This document shows positions 17,422 through 26,330 of a stretch of DNA of 64,000 nt, in pieces. Within the stretch, counting starts at the first letter, position 1, and each line of letters opens with the position of its first letter. The position numbers and the translations under genes were made by a program. Under the pieces are notes generated by a model. It was not told the origin of the DNA and did not search any database. It worked only from the letters and a program-made list of their open reading frames with translations. Source of the stretch: Leucobacter sp. L43 (GTDB lineage: Bacteria; Actinomycetota; Actinomycetes; Actinomycetales; Microbacteriaceae); the NCBI RefSeq assembly GCF_016597785.1, contig NZ_JAENJG010000001.1:1426001-1490000 (forward strand), written 5' to 3'.

Positions 17422-18840
17422 TCAGACCTCGACCGGAATGCGACGTTCCGCCTGGCGGCGTTCCACAGCGCGCTGCGCGAAGAAGTAGATCGGGCAGATC
17501 ACGATGAGCCCGACGATCCACGAGATATCGACATCACCCAGCGCGGCTCCGATGGGACCGGTGTACAGCGCCGTCACCATGAATGGGATCTGGATGACTG
17601 CGCCGAGGACGTAGCAGCCGATCGCCACCCAGTTGAATCGGCCGTAGATGCCGCCGTCCTGTTTGAAGAAGTCGGCGACGCGGTAGTCGCCGTGCTTCAG
17701 CAAGTAGTAGTCCACCAGGTTGATCGCCGTCCACGGCACGAGCACGTACAGCAGCAGGGCGAGGAAGTTCGAGTAGTACACGAGGAAGTTGTCGGCCCCG
17801 ATGAGCGCGAGGCCGAGCGCGATCGCGAAGATGATGACCGCCGTCACTGCACGAGTCTTGGCACGCGGCGTCCACGAGGGCTTGAACGACTGGACGACGG
17901 TGAGCGTCGACAGCACGCCGCAGTACAGATTCATGGAGTTCGTCGCCGCGACGCCCAAGGAGAAGATGCCGACGATCACGACGGTCACCGGCTGGAGCAA
18001 CTGTCCCATTCCTTCGACCACGTTGTCCGGGTTCATTCCGGCGGCGAGCAGCTTCGCACCCACGAGTGCGCCGAGGATCATCGGCAGCGTCGCGCCGAGC
18101 ACGCAGCCCCAGTAGGAGGCCCAGAACGCCGCCTTCGGGCCCGTATCGCGGGGGAGGTACCGCGAGTAGTCGGAGACATAGGGCGCGTAGGCGATCTGCC
18201 AGAGAGCCGCTACCGAGACGGTTCCCATGAAGCCGCCCCAGCTGAAGCCGCCCACGACGCCGAAGTCGCTCCCCGTCGCCGACATCGCGAGCAGCACGAA
18301 TGCGACCACGAGCGCGATACCGGAGACGATGCTCAAGATCTTCGTATAGGCGTGGATCAGGCGGTATCCGTAGATCGTCGCGATGACGCTCACGATGCCG
18401 ATGATGATGATGCCGGCGTTCACCGGCAGCCCGGGAATGATCGTGGAGAGCGCCTGGCCTCCGAGTACGAGGTTCGCCGCGAAGAAACCGACGTACATGA
18501 GCACGGTCACGATCACGACGAGAAGTGCGCCGTACGATCCGAACTGGCCACGCGTCTGCACCATCTGCGGAACGCCGAGTTGAGGCCCCTGCGCTGAATG
18601 GAGCGCCATGAAGACGGCGCCGAGGAGGTTGCCGATCGCGACGGCGATCACCGCGCTCCAGAAGTCGAGCCCGAACACCGTCGTGCTGAGGGCGCCGGTG
18701 ACGATCGTGAGCACCATGATGTTCGAGCCGAACCAGATGGTGAAGAGGTCACGTGGTTTGCCGTGACGCTCGTCGAGGGGAATGGGTTGGATCGTTTTGT
18801 CTTCGATCGTGGGAACGTGAGGTTGCGACGTTGCACTCAT
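17422..18840 (-). CDS. NCS1-family purine/pyrimidine-type permease (copy 2)
   Basis: A 472-residue transporter homologous along its whole length to the NCS1 protein encoded at 12837-14285. Shared blocks include HSAQGPQLGVPQM, APYVSDYSRYLP and VPWTAINLVDYYLL, with about 12 membrane segments. It has a short C-terminal tail without the Ser/Glu-rich extension of copy 1. GGAG lies 13 bases before ATG 18840, a long spacing. Two NCS1 carriers in one island suggest related but different ligands, or uptake of one and exchange of another. Confidence 0.9.
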   Translation of the reverse strand: MSATSQPHVPTIEDKTIQPIPLDERHGKPRDLFTIWFGSNIMVLTIVTGALSTTVFGLDFWSAVIAVAIGNLLGAVFMALHSAQGPQLGVPQMVQTRGQFGSYGALLVVIVTVLMYVGFFAANLVLGGQALSTIIPGLPVNAGIIIIGIVSVIATIYGYRLIHAYTKILSIVSGIALVVAFVLLAMSATGSDFGVVGGFSWGGFMGTVSVAALWQIAYAPYVSDYSRYLPRDTGPKAAFWASYWGCVLGATLPMILGALVGAKLLAAGMNPDNVVEGMGQLLQPVTVVIVGIFSLGVAATNSMNLYCGVLSTLTVVQSFKPSWTPRAKTRAVTAVIIFAIALGLALIGADNFLVYYSNFLALLLYVLVPWTAINLVDYYLLKHGDYRVADFFKQDGGIYGRFNWVAIGCYVLGAVIQIPFMVTALYTGPIGAALGDVDISWIVGLIVICPIYFFAQRAVERRQAERRIPVEV

Positions 18841-18873
18841 GGTTGCTGGCTTTCTCCAGTGGCTGCTTCCGAC

Positions 18874-19644
18874 CTACTTGGTCAGGAAGCCGCCGTCGAT
18901 GGGAAGTGAGACCCCGGTGATGAATGCAGCGTCATCGGAGAGGAGGAACGTGATGCCCGAAGCGATCTCCTCGGGCTGAGCGAGCCGTCCGAAGGGGATG
19001 GGCGCGGCGAGTTCTGCCTTCGCAGTTTCGAGCGCGGCGCCTTCGACGCCGAGAAGACCCGCGATGAGCGGCGTATCGCAGTCGGACGGGAGCACCGCGT
19101 TGACGCGCACGCGATCCTGCGCGTGCTGCACCGCCATCTGGCGCGTGAGGTTGATCACCGCGCCCTTCGAAGCGGCGTACCCGCACTCATCTGGGTTTGC
19201 AACCATGCCGAAGACGGACGCGATGTTCACGATCGAGCCGCCACCCGCTGCGATGATGCGGGGAATGGCGTACTTGCCGGTGAGGAAGATGCTCTTGACG
19301 TTGATCGCCATGGTCTTATCCCATGCGTCCTCAGTGCAGTCGACGACGCCGCCTTCGCCGAGCGCCACCCCGGCGCAGTTCACCACGAAGTGCACGGCAT
19401 CGTACGCGTCCACGAGGCGTTCGACTCCTGCCTCGACCTGCGCCGCCGACGTGACATCGGCGACCACGGCGATCGCTTCGCCACCACCGGCCACGATTTC
19501 CTCGACGACTGATTGAGCCGCCGCTTCGCGCAGGTCAACGACGCCGACCTTCGCGCCCTCCCGCGCCAGGCGGAGCGACACCTGCCGCCCGATGCCCGAG
19601 CCTCCGCCCGTGACGAATGCAACCTTTTCTGCCAGACCGTTCAT
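18874..19644 (-). CDS. Short-chain dehydrogenase/reductase
   Basis: A 256-residue classical SDR: cofactor motif TGGGSGIGR (residues 11-19), Asp at the end of the second strand (VVDLRE) favouring NAD+, NNAG variant NCAG, active-site Ser in NIASVFG and Tyr/Lys in CGYAASKGA. Such enzymes oxidise secondary alcohols or 3-hydroxyacyl groups. GAGGAAACGAAC precedes ATG 19644. It is flanked by the aldehyde dehydrogenase gene upstream and the NCS1 gene 33 bases downstream. Confidence 0.88.
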   Translation of the reverse strand: MNGLAEKVAFVTGGGSGIGRQVSLRLAREGAKVGVVDLREAAAQSVVEEIVAGGGEAIAVVADVTSAAQVEAGVERLVDAYDAVHFVVNCAGVALGEGGVVDCTEDAWDKTMAINVKSIFLTGKYAIPRIIAAGGGSIVNIASVFGMVANPDECGYAASKGAVINLTRQMAVQHAQDRVRVNAVLPSDCDTPLIAGLLGVEGAALETAKAELAAPIPFGRLAQPEEIASGITFLLSDDAAFITGVSLPIDGGFLTK

Positions 19645-19779
19645 GTTCGTTTCCTCTTCTGCTGTGTTGAATGCCGCGTCGACATCGGTTCGCACTTCGG
19701 TGTGAAGTGGCCTCTGACGCGTTCACTGGTGTGTTCCGGTGCGATCGTGTCGTGAATCACCTGGCGCGGTCCACGGTGC

Positions 19780-21270
19780 TCACCCCCACTGCAGCCACGT
19801 CGTCTTGTAGTCGGTGTAGTTCTCGAGCGCGTGCACCGACAGGTCTCGCCCGAAACCGGACTGCTTGAATCCGCCGAAGGGGGTGGTGAAGCCGAGTGCG
19901 TCGACGGTGTTGACGGAGACGGTGCCGGCCACCAGGCGCTGCGACACCCGGTGCGCCCGCGAGAGACTTCCCGTCCAGAGCGAGGCCGCGAGGCCGAACG
20001 GGGTCTCGTTCGCGCGCGCGATCGCCTCGTCTTCCGAGTCGAACGGTGTCACGACAGCGACGGGTCCGAAGATCTCTCGTGTGTGCACCTCATGATCGGC
20101 CGGCACGTCGGTCACGATCGTCGGCTCGATGAAGGCGCGCGAGCCGTTGATCTCGGGCCGGGTGCCGCCTGCGGCGATCCTGCCGTCGGTGCGGGCCCGC
20201 TCGATCGTCGCCCACACCTCGTCGGCGTGCCTCTCTGAAACGAGCGAACCGATTCCCGACGCAGGATCCAGCGGGTCACCGGGCGCGTACGCCAGAGCCG
20301 CTTCTGCGTAGAGCGCGAGAAATTCTTCGTAGACCTCCCGCTCGACGAAGATGCGGGAGTTCGCCGAGCAGACCTCGCCCTGGTTGTAGAAGCTTCCAAA
20401 GGCGGCCTTCTCGGCTGCAGCGCGCAGGTCGTCGCAGTCGGCGAAGATCAGATTCGAGCTCTTGCCCCCCGCTTCGAGCGCGAGTCGCTTCATGTTCGAC
20501 TGCCCGGCGTACTGCTGCAGCTGTTTGGCGACTTCGGTCGAGCCGGTGAATGCGAGCATATCGACGTCCTCGTGCCGACCGAGCGCGCGTCCCACGGTGG
20601 ATCCGCGCCCCGTGACGACGTTCAGCACTCCGGCGGGGATGCCGGCTTCGATCGCGAGCTCGGCGAGCAGCAGCGTCGAGTGCGAGGCCTCCACCGGAGG
20701 CTTGACCACGACCGAGTTCCCTGCGGCGAGCGCGGGCGCGAGCTTCCACGTCGCGATCTCGAGCGGATAGTTCCACGCCACGATCACCGCCACGACGCCG
20801 AGCGCTTCGCGCGTCACCAGCGCCGTCGACCCCGGCGGCGTGACCGGGATCAGATCCTCCTGCTTCTCGATGGCCTCGCCGTAGAAGCGGTAGAGGGCCG
20901 CGGATCCGGGTGCGTCGATCGACGCGGACTCGCGCACCGGCTTGCCCATGTCAAGAGAGTCGTAGAGCGCGAATTCATCTGCCCGAGCTTCGATCAGCCA
21001 CGCGAGTTCGAGGAGGCGTTCGCGGCGGAAGCCGGCGCCGGCCCGCGACCACGCTCCCGACTCGTAGGCGGCCCTGGCGGAGGCGACCGCGGCGTCGACC
21101 TCGACGTCGCTGCACGCGTGAATCTCCGAGAGAGCGGCGCCGGTGGCTGGGTTCGTCTTGGTGATGGTCTCACCGGTGCTCGCGGCGATTCTCACGCCGT
21201 CGATCACCGGTCGGCCATCGAATTCGAGTGCGGCCGCGGCTGCCTGCCACTCTGCGAGGGTTCTGGTCAT
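19780..21270 (-). CDS. Aldehyde dehydrogenase (NAD(P)+), PuuC/GabD-like
   Basis: A 496-residue ALDH superfamily enzyme. It has the NAD-binding AWNYPLEIATWKLAPALAAG, the glycine-rich FTGSTEVAKQ, the general base Glu in LEAGGKSSN, the nucleophile Cys in NQGEVCSANSR and the C-terminal GGFKQSGFGRD. It oxidises an aldehyde to the acid; the style resembles gamma-glutamyl-aminobutyraldehyde or other amino-aldehyde dehydrogenases, which suits an aminotransferase product. ATG 21270 overlaps the MFS stop as ATGA, so the two genes are coupled. Confidence 0.9.
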   Translation of the reverse strand: MTRTLAEWQAAAAALEFDGRPVIDGVRIAASTGETITKTNPATGAALSEIHACSDVEVDAAVASARAAYESGAWSRAGAGFRRERLLELAWLIEARADEFALYDSLDMGKPVRESASIDAPGSAALYRFYGEAIEKQEDLIPVTPPGSTALVTREALGVVAVIVAWNYPLEIATWKLAPALAAGNSVVVKPPVEASHSTLLLAELAIEAGIPAGVLNVVTGRGSTVGRALGRHEDVDMLAFTGSTEVAKQLQQYAGQSNMKRLALEAGGKSSNLIFADCDDLRAAAEKAAFGSFYNQGEVCSANSRIFVEREVYEEFLALYAEAALAYAPGDPLDPASGIGSLVSERHADEVWATIERARTDGRIAAGGTRPEINGSRAFIEPTIVTDVPADHEVHTREIFGPVAVVTPFDSEDEAIARANETPFGLAASLWTGSLSRAHRVSQRLVAGTVSVNTVDALGFTTPFGGFKQSGFGRDLSVHALENYTDYKTTWLQWG

Positions 21271-22709
21271 GACGGGTCTCCTTCGATGCGGGTGCCGGGG
21301 GTGCTGGGGGTGCTGGGGGTGCTGGGGGTGCTGAGAGTGCTGGAACTACCGGCGGTGCGAATATCGGGGATCGTCACGGTCGCCGTCTCGAGATCCTGCG
21401 CTTTGAGCAGCGGGATGCCGCGGGTCTCGGGCAGGCTGAGCACCGTCACGACGCCGACGAGCCCGACTCCGACGAGGAAGTAGCCGGGGACGAGCTGATC
21501 GCCCGTCGTGTCGATGAGCCAGGTCAGCAGGTACGGTGCGGTGCCGGCGAACAGTGCCGCCGTGAGGGCGTAGGCGATCGAGAGGCCCGTCTGCCGCGTG
21601 CGGGTCGGGAAGAGTTCGACGACGGTGACGGCGTGGGTGCCGAGCACGATGGCGAGGATCAGGGCGAGCCCGAGCGTCGAGACGAATGTCGCCCACGGCG
21701 CTGGGTCGTTCATCAGCATGAACAGCGGAACGGAGAGCACCGTGAGCGCGACCGCGGCCGTGAGCAGCACCGGCTTGCGTCCGACGCGATCCGATGCGAT
21801 CCCCGCGAGCGGCACGACGATGAGTCCGAGCGCGGAGGCGAGCGTCGAGAGAAGCGCCGCGTTGCCGGCATCGATGCCGACGGTCACCTCCTGGTACGTG
21901 AGCAGATAGACGAGCACGACGTAGAACGTGACGTTCATGAAGGTCTCCATGCCGCAGGTCTGGATGAACTCCTTGAAGTTGCGCTGGAACACCTCCTTGA
22001 CGGGGGCGTGCGAGACGGTCTCGAGCTCCTGCAGCTGCTGGAACTCGGGGGTGTCCTCGATCTTGCGGCGGATGTAGAGGCCGATGAAGCCGAGCGGCAC
22101 CGTGATGAGGAACGGGATGCGCCAGGCCCAATCGGCGATCTGCTGCTGATCGAAGGCCAGGTTCAGCAGGAACACTGCGAATGAGGCGAGCAGGAACCCG
22201 AGGAGGCTGCCGAACTCGAGCCAGCTGACGCCGAAGCCTCTGCGCTTCGCCGGCGAGAACTCGCCGAGGAAGGCCGCAGCGCTGCCGAACTCGCCGCCGG
22301 CAGCCAGCCCCTGCACGATGCGCGTCGCGATGAGCAGGATCGGAGCCAGGATGCCGATCGTGGAGTACCCGGGCAGAAGCCCGAGCACGAGCGTCGAGAG
22401 CGCCATCGCGAGGATCACGATCGAGAGGGTCTGCTTGCGGCCGAGTCGATCGCCGAGCCGCCCGAAGATGATGGCGCCGATCGGGCGCACGAGGAAGGAG
22501 ACCGCGAAGACTGCGAAGGTCGCGAGCAGGCCGGCGGTCGCACTCTCCTCGGGGAAGAAGACGGAGGCGATGGTGCCCGCGAGGTAGGCGTAGACGGCCC
22601 AGTCGAACCAGTGCACCAGCACGCCGATGGCGCCGGCGGCGACGCTCTTGCGCAGGCTCTTCTGGTCGACGAGGTCGCTGAGCTCTCGAATGGGTTCGGA
22701 GGTCGACAT
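21267..22709 (-). CDS. MFS transporter, metabolite:H+ symporter (MHS) type
   Basis: A 480-residue twelve-segment carrier. The motif GRLGDRLGRKQTL between TM2 and TM3 and the HWFDWAVYAYLA start are typical of the MHS group (proline/betaine, citrate, alpha-ketoglutarate or shikimate carriers). The central loop and second half (GIASDRVGRKPVLL) complete the family pattern. The cytoplasmic tail ends in a Ser-Thr-Pro repeat. AAAGGA precedes ATG 22709. It is coupled to the downstream aldehyde dehydrogenase gene and likely imports an organic acid or its amide. Confidence 0.88.
   Translation of the reverse strand: MSTSEPIRELSDLVDQKSLRKSVAAGAIGVLVHWFDWAVYAYLAGTIASVFFPEESATAGLLATFAVFAVSFLVRPIGAIIFGRLGDRLGRKQTLSIVILAMALSTLVLGLLPGYSTIGILAPILLIATRIVQGLAAGGEFGSAAAFLGEFSPAKRRGFGVSWLEFGSLLGFLLASFAVFLLNLAFDQQQIADWAWRIPFLITVPLGFIGLYIRRKIEDTPEFQQLQELETVSHAPVKEVFQRNFKEFIQTCGMETFMNVTFYVVLVYLLTYQEVTVGIDAGNAALLSTLASALGLIVVPLAGIASDRVGRKPVLLTAAVALTVLSVPLFMLMNDPAPWATFVSTLGLALILAIVLGTHAVTVVELFPTRTRQTGLSIAYALTAALFAGTAPYLLTWLIDTTGDQLVPGYFLVGVGLVGVVTVLSLPETRGIPLLKAQDLETATVTIPDIRTAGSSSTLSTPSTPSTPSTPGTRIEGDPS
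21291..21344. repeat. 9-bp tandem repeat in the MFS gene tail
   Basis: Six tandem units of GGTGCTGGG-type sequence: the three central units are identical and the outer ones differ by one or more bases. The repeat lies in the last codons of the MFS gene and encodes a Ser-Thr-Pro repeat (STPSTPSTPGT). Short unit length and near identity suggest slippage-prone copy number. Confidence 0.8.
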
Positions 22710-22791
22710 TGACGGTTCCTTTGCTCCTGGATGTGGTGATTCGCGGTTCGCGGGCATTCAGCGCTCGCGGGGGTGCCGGTCGGGCTGCGGC

Positions 22792-23943
22792 CTACGCGGA
22801 ATGCCCGCGCGTACGGGCGACGTCGAGGGCCGTCCACGCCAGCGCGGTGGCGCCGTCGCGGAGGGTCTGCTCGGCGATCGGCCCGACGCACGCGTCGGCG
22901 AAGGCCGGCTGGTGGTTGGACGCCGCCCCGCCGACTCCGATGTAGGGGTGGATGGCGTCGACGACGGCTGAGACATTGCCCATGTCCGTGGAGGCGCGAT
23001 TCATCGTGGCCGCCTCCGGCGGGACGTCGAAGTCGCGGCCGAGTGCGACGGCATTGGCTCGGTAGACGGCGAGCGCCTCCGCATCGGTGCGCATCTCGGC
23101 GTATCGCTTGCTCTCCGGGGTGACGGTCAGCTTCGCGCCGGAGGCGAGCGCGCCCGCCTCGAAGCACCGCAGCACCCGCGATTCGAGTGCGAGCAGCTGT
23201 TCCATCGTCTCGGCGCGCACGTACCAGCGCCCCTCCGTGCGTTCGGGAATCGCGTTCGGCGCTTCGCCTCCGCGCGTCTGCACCCCGTGCACGCGCACGC
23301 CGGAGGGGAGTTGCTGACGCAGGAGTGCGATCGCGGTCTGGGCGATGATGAACGCGTCGTTCGCGTTCACCCCGCGCTCGGGATACGCGGCGGCGTGCGC
23401 CGCGACGCCGTCGAACTGCACGTGCCAGTGCGCGACGGCGAACGGACGCGCCTCGGCGACATCGACGGGTGCCGGGTGCGCCATGAGCGCGAGGTCGAGC
23501 TCGGTGAACGCTCCGCGCTCCAGCAGCTCGATCTTGCCGCCCCCGCCCTCCTCGGCCGGCGTGCCGATCACCTCGACGGCGATCCCGAGCTCATCGGCGA
23601 CCGCTGCCAGCGCGATCGCGCCACCCGCCGACATCGCGGCGATCAGATTGTGCCCGCAGGCGTGCCCGAGCCCCGGAAGCGCATCGTACTCGGCGAGGAA
23701 GCCGACGGTGAACCCGGCGGACTCCGGATCGCCGAGCGTCGCTCGGAACGCGGTCTCCAGGCCGAGATACGGCTGCTCGACCGCGAATCCGTGAAACGCG
23801 AGCACCGCGGCGACCGCTGCCGACGAGCGGTGCTCCTGCCATCCGAGTTCGGGGTCGCCGTGCAGACGGTTCGAGAGTGCGATGAGATCGTCGTCGATGC
23901 GCTCCCGCTGCTCGACGATCCGCTGCTTCAGTGCGTCACTCAT
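22792..23943 (-). CDS. M20-family amidohydrolase (AbgB/M20D-like)
   Basis: A 383-residue metallo-aminoacylase. Metal-binding motifs seen are GHACGHN (His ligand), PAEEGGGGK (Glu base and ligand), AHPAP and the C-terminal GVGGAASNHQPAFA. A dimerisation domain lies in the middle (HWHVQFDGVAAHAAAYPERG). Members cleave N-acyl amino acids, including p-aminobenzoyl-glutamate and acyl conjugates. Its start (ATG 23943) overlaps the DUF1028 gene end by 8 bases, so both are translated together. Confidence 0.9.
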   Translation of the reverse strand: MSDALKQRIVEQRERIDDDLIALSNRLHGDPELGWQEHRSSAAVAAVLAFHGFAVEQPYLGLETAFRATLGDPESAGFTVGFLAEYDALPGLGHACGHNLIAAMSAGGAIALAAVADELGIAVEVIGTPAEEGGGGKIELLERGAFTELDLALMAHPAPVDVAEARPFAVAHWHVQFDGVAAHAAAYPERGVNANDAFIIAQTAIALLRQQLPSGVRVHGVQTRGGEAPNAIPERTEGRWYVRAETMEQLLALESRVLRCFEAGALASGAKLTVTPESKRYAEMRTDAEALAVYRANAVALGRDFDVPPEAATMNRASTDMGNVSAVVDAIHPYIGVGGAASNHQPAFADACVGPIAEQTLRDGATALAWTALDVARTRGHSA

Positions 23944-24613
23944 CGCCGGGCACCCCGTACGACGGTGCGGCTGCCGGGTTCAGCCCGCGGTTCACGTACG
24001 CGTCGCGCTGCGGCAACCACTCGTCGAGCGCGCGCCCGAGCTCGGCGATCGGGTCGTCGGACCAGTCCACCCGGAGATCCGTGACCCGCCAACCTGCATT
24101 CGCGACGACGGAGATCCCGGCGGAGTGCACGGGGCCGGCCTCGCCGCCTGCGGCGATCGCCGCCTGGAGCGCTGCGAGCAGCCGCTCTTCGATCGAGCCG
24201 TGCGATGTGAGCGCCGTCTCGACCAGCGCATCGAGCACGTCGAGGCTCGCCAGCATGTTGCCGCCCGCGACGGCGTTCTCGCGCTCCGTCGCCCCGAAGA
24301 TTCCGAGCGCCCGCTCCCCCGAGTGGACGGCGGTTCTGCCATCGGCGTCGAGCACGAGCAGCTGGCGGTATGCGATCGAGGTCTGGTCGGTGGAGGAGAC
24401 GACCGCCAAGAGCGCCTCAGCGGCCGTCGCCCCCGCGCGGAGCTGCTCGATGAGCCGGTGCCCGAGCCGCGGGTCGGTGACGTTCTGCGAGTGCGCACCG
24501 CCGATGCCGTCGGCGAGGTTCACGCACCGGGCCGCCACGGCGGGGGACGACGACGAGATGGCCGATCCGAACTCTCCCGACTCGGGATCGCGCAGCAGCA
24601 GTGAGAAGGTCAT
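23936..24613 (-). CDS. DUF1028 family protein (Ntn-hydrolase fold)
   Basis: A 225-residue protein with the family start MTFSLLLRDPESGEFGSAIS, followed by AHSQNVTDPRLGHRLIEQL and the GGNML turn. DUF1028 proteins are predicted N-terminal-nucleophile-like hydrolases of unknown substrate and are frequently encoded beside RidA and M20 enzymes, exactly as here. It lies 4 bases after the ridA-like gene and overlaps the M20 gene, pointing to a joint hydrolytic pathway. Confidence 0.85.
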   Translation of the reverse strand: MTFSLLLRDPESGEFGSAISSSSPAVAARCVNLADGIGGAHSQNVTDPRLGHRLIEQLRAGATAAEALLAVVSSTDQTSIAYRQLLVLDADGRTAVHSGERALGIFGATERENAVAGGNMLASLDVLDALVETALTSHGSIEERLLAALQAAIAAGGEAGPVHSAGISVVANAGWRVTDLRVDWSDDPIAELGRALDEWLPQRDAYVNRGLNPAAAPSYGVPGDE

Positions 24614-24617
24614 GCGC

Positions 24618-25040
24618 TCACCGCTCGCTGAGCACGGCGGTCGCGTCGATCTCGACGAGCCACTCCGGGCGCGCGAGCGCTTGCACGACGATGCCCGTCG
24701 AGACGGGGTAGACGCCTGTCAGCCACCTGCCGACGGTGCGGTACACGTCTCCGCGGTATCGCGGATCGATGATGTAGATGGTGACCTTCACGATGTCTTC
24801 GAGGCGGCTCCCCGCTTCGTCGAGCAGCATCTTGATGTTCGACATCGCCTGCTCGGTCTGCGCGACGACATCGCCGATGCCGACCGATTCCCGGGTGTCG
24901 AGATCCTGACCGATCTGCCCGCGCAGGTAGACCACCCCGCCCGCGACGACGGCCTGGCAGAGATCGTTGTCGAGATTCTGCTCGGGGTACGTCTCTTTAG
25001 TGTTGAACTTGCGCAGGCGCACGTGCGTCGTTTCCGTCAC
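24618..25040 (-). CDS. RidA/YjgF family enamine/imine deaminase
   Basis: A 140-residue RidA-fold protein (TYPEQNLDNDLCQAV, VYLRGQIGQDL, the QTEQAMSNIKMLLDEAG helix and VEIDATAVL strand). Classic RidA hydrolyses reactive 2-aminoacrylate; divergent members such as this one often serve specific catabolic routes. The usual catalytic Arg near the C-terminus is not evident, so activity is uncertain. GTG 25040 is chosen because a perfect AGGAGG lies 5 bases upstream. First gene of the catabolic operon, divergent from lysR. Confidence 0.85.
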   Translation of the reverse strand: MTETTHVRLRKFNTKETYPEQNLDNDLCQAVVAGGVVYLRGQIGQDLDTRESVGIGDVVAQTEQAMSNIKMLLDEAGSRLEDIVKVTIYIIDPRYRGDVYRTVGRWLTGVYPVSTGIVVQALARPEWLVEIDATAVLSER

Positions 25041-25104
25041 AGGATCCTCCTCGTCGAGTGGCGCTCTCACGCCCGGCTTTCCCCCATTCTTCGAGCGATT
25101 CCGG

Positions 25105-25151
25105 TATCTGTAAAATAGCTAAAAGTTACTCACCATATCTATTCATCAGAT
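25105..25151. promoter_or_regulatory. Divergent promoter/LysR site between ridA-like and lysR genes
   Basis: A palindrome ATCT-N7-AGAT (25137-25151), which fits the ATC-N9-GAT form of the LysR T-N11-A rule, lies between the divergent genes. The minus-strand -10 TATTTT (25112-25117) sits about 20 bases away, well placed for LysR-dependent activation of the catabolic operon. The same GTAAAATAG core recurs at the aminotransferase promoter (15944-15952). Confidence 0.5.
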
Positions 25152-25200
25152 CGACTATGGCGGCGAGAACGCTTCGTTCGTTCGAGCAAGGAGGCCCGAC

Positions 25201-26112
25201 ATGGTGCAGCGGTTCCCGATCACCCTCACGCAACTCGTCTATTTCGCCGAGTGCGCGAAGACCCTCAACATGACGGCGGCCAGTGCCGAGCTGCATGTCG
25301 CGCAATCGGCGGTCTCGACGGCGATCACGCAGCTCGAGCGCTCCCTCGGCGCCTCGCTGTTCATCCGTCAGCACTCGAAGGGGCTCATCCTCACGACGGC
25401 CGGCGAGACGCTGCTGCGCGACGCGCACCACCTGTTCGGCACCCTCAACGACACGATCGATTCGATCCGCTCCGACCAGCGCGAGGTGCACGGCTCCATC
25501 ACCATCGCCTGCTTCAAGACGCTCGCGCCGTTCGTGCTTCCGCGCCTGCTCAGCTCGGTGCGCGAGACGCACCCGGGGCTCGACGTCACCGTCTTGGAGG
25601 GCGATCACTCGGAGTGCCTGGCGGCGCTCCGCGACGGGAGGGCCGAGCTCGCCGTCACCTACGACCTCCCGAGCGGGGACGGCATCGAGAACACCCTCGT
25701 CGCGGAGTTCCGGCCGCACGTGATCCTCGCACGCTCCCATCCGCTCGCGCAGCGGGAACGGATCGCACTCGCGGAACTCGCCGACGAGCCGTTCGTGCTG
25801 CTCGATCTGCCGAGCAGCAGCGACTACTTCGTGCGGATTCTCACCGATGCTGGCATCTCCCCGAACCTCAGATACCGGAGCACGAGCTACGAGACCGTTC
25901 GCTCGATGGTGGCCATGGGCCTCGGCTTCTCCATTCTCAACCAGCGCCCGCGTACCGCGCAGACGTACGCCGGGGCCGAGATCGCCGCCGTCGAGATATC
26001 GGACGACGCCGCGGGGCTCACGATGGAGGTGTCGTCGCTCGCGCAGGTGCGGCGATCGAGCCGCGCGCGCGCCGTCGAGGAGGCGATCGGAGCCCTGTTC
26101 TCCCCGAACTGA
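25201..26112 (+). CDS. LysR family transcriptional regulator
   Basis: A 303-residue regulator with an N-terminal winged HTH (residues 8-66: LVYFAECAKTLNMTAASAEL then QSAVSTAITQLERSLG) and a periplasmic-binding-like effector domain (ITIACFKTLAPFVLPRLL onward). AAGGAGG precedes ATG 25201. It is transcribed away from the ridA-DUF1028-M20-MFS-ALDH operon and by LysR convention probably activates that operon in response to a pathway intermediate and represses itself. Confidence 0.9.
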   Translation: MVQRFPITLTQLVYFAECAKTLNMTAASAELHVAQSAVSTAITQLERSLGASLFIRQHSKGLILTTAGETLLRDAHHLFGTLNDTIDSIRSDQREVHGSITIACFKTLAPFVLPRLLSSVRETHPGLDVTVLEGDHSECLAALRDGRAELAVTYDLPSGDGIENTLVAEFRPHVILARSHPLAQRERIALAELADEPFVLLDLPSSSDYFVRILTDAGISPNLRYRSTSYETVRSMVAMGLGFSILNQRPRTAQTYAGAEIAAVEISDDAAGLTMEVSSLAQVRRSSRARAVEEAIGALFSPN

Positions 26113-26121
26113 GCCTCCCTC

Positions 26122-26137
26122 GCCCCGCAACCGGGGC
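26122..26137 (+). terminator. Hairpin after lysR
   Basis: GCCCCG-caac-CGGGGC, a 6-bp GC stem 9 bases after the lysR stop. Short and without a U-tract; plausible weak terminator. Confidence 0.35.
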
Positions 26138-26330
26138 ATCCCCAAATCCGATGCTCTCCCTGGGATCGATCTGCTGCGGTGATCGAGTGTACCGCGAACG
26201 TGTATTGGCCAGATGCTCGTCTCGTGAGGTTGTCTGAGAGGCACCCGGGCAAGGATCTCGCCCGGAGCGTCTCGGGGCGTTGCACCCGAAACGCGTCAGC
26301 AGCGAAGCGATGCGAGTGGAGAAGTAACGT

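Noticed and set aside
12837-26112. Horizontally acquired island bounded by att sites
   Set aside because: No integrase, tRNA boundary or flanking repeats were found and the base composition looks like the neighbours.
26113-26330. Riboswitch upstream of the flavin monooxygenase
   Set aside because: One GC hairpin is present but no known aptamer pattern could be matched.
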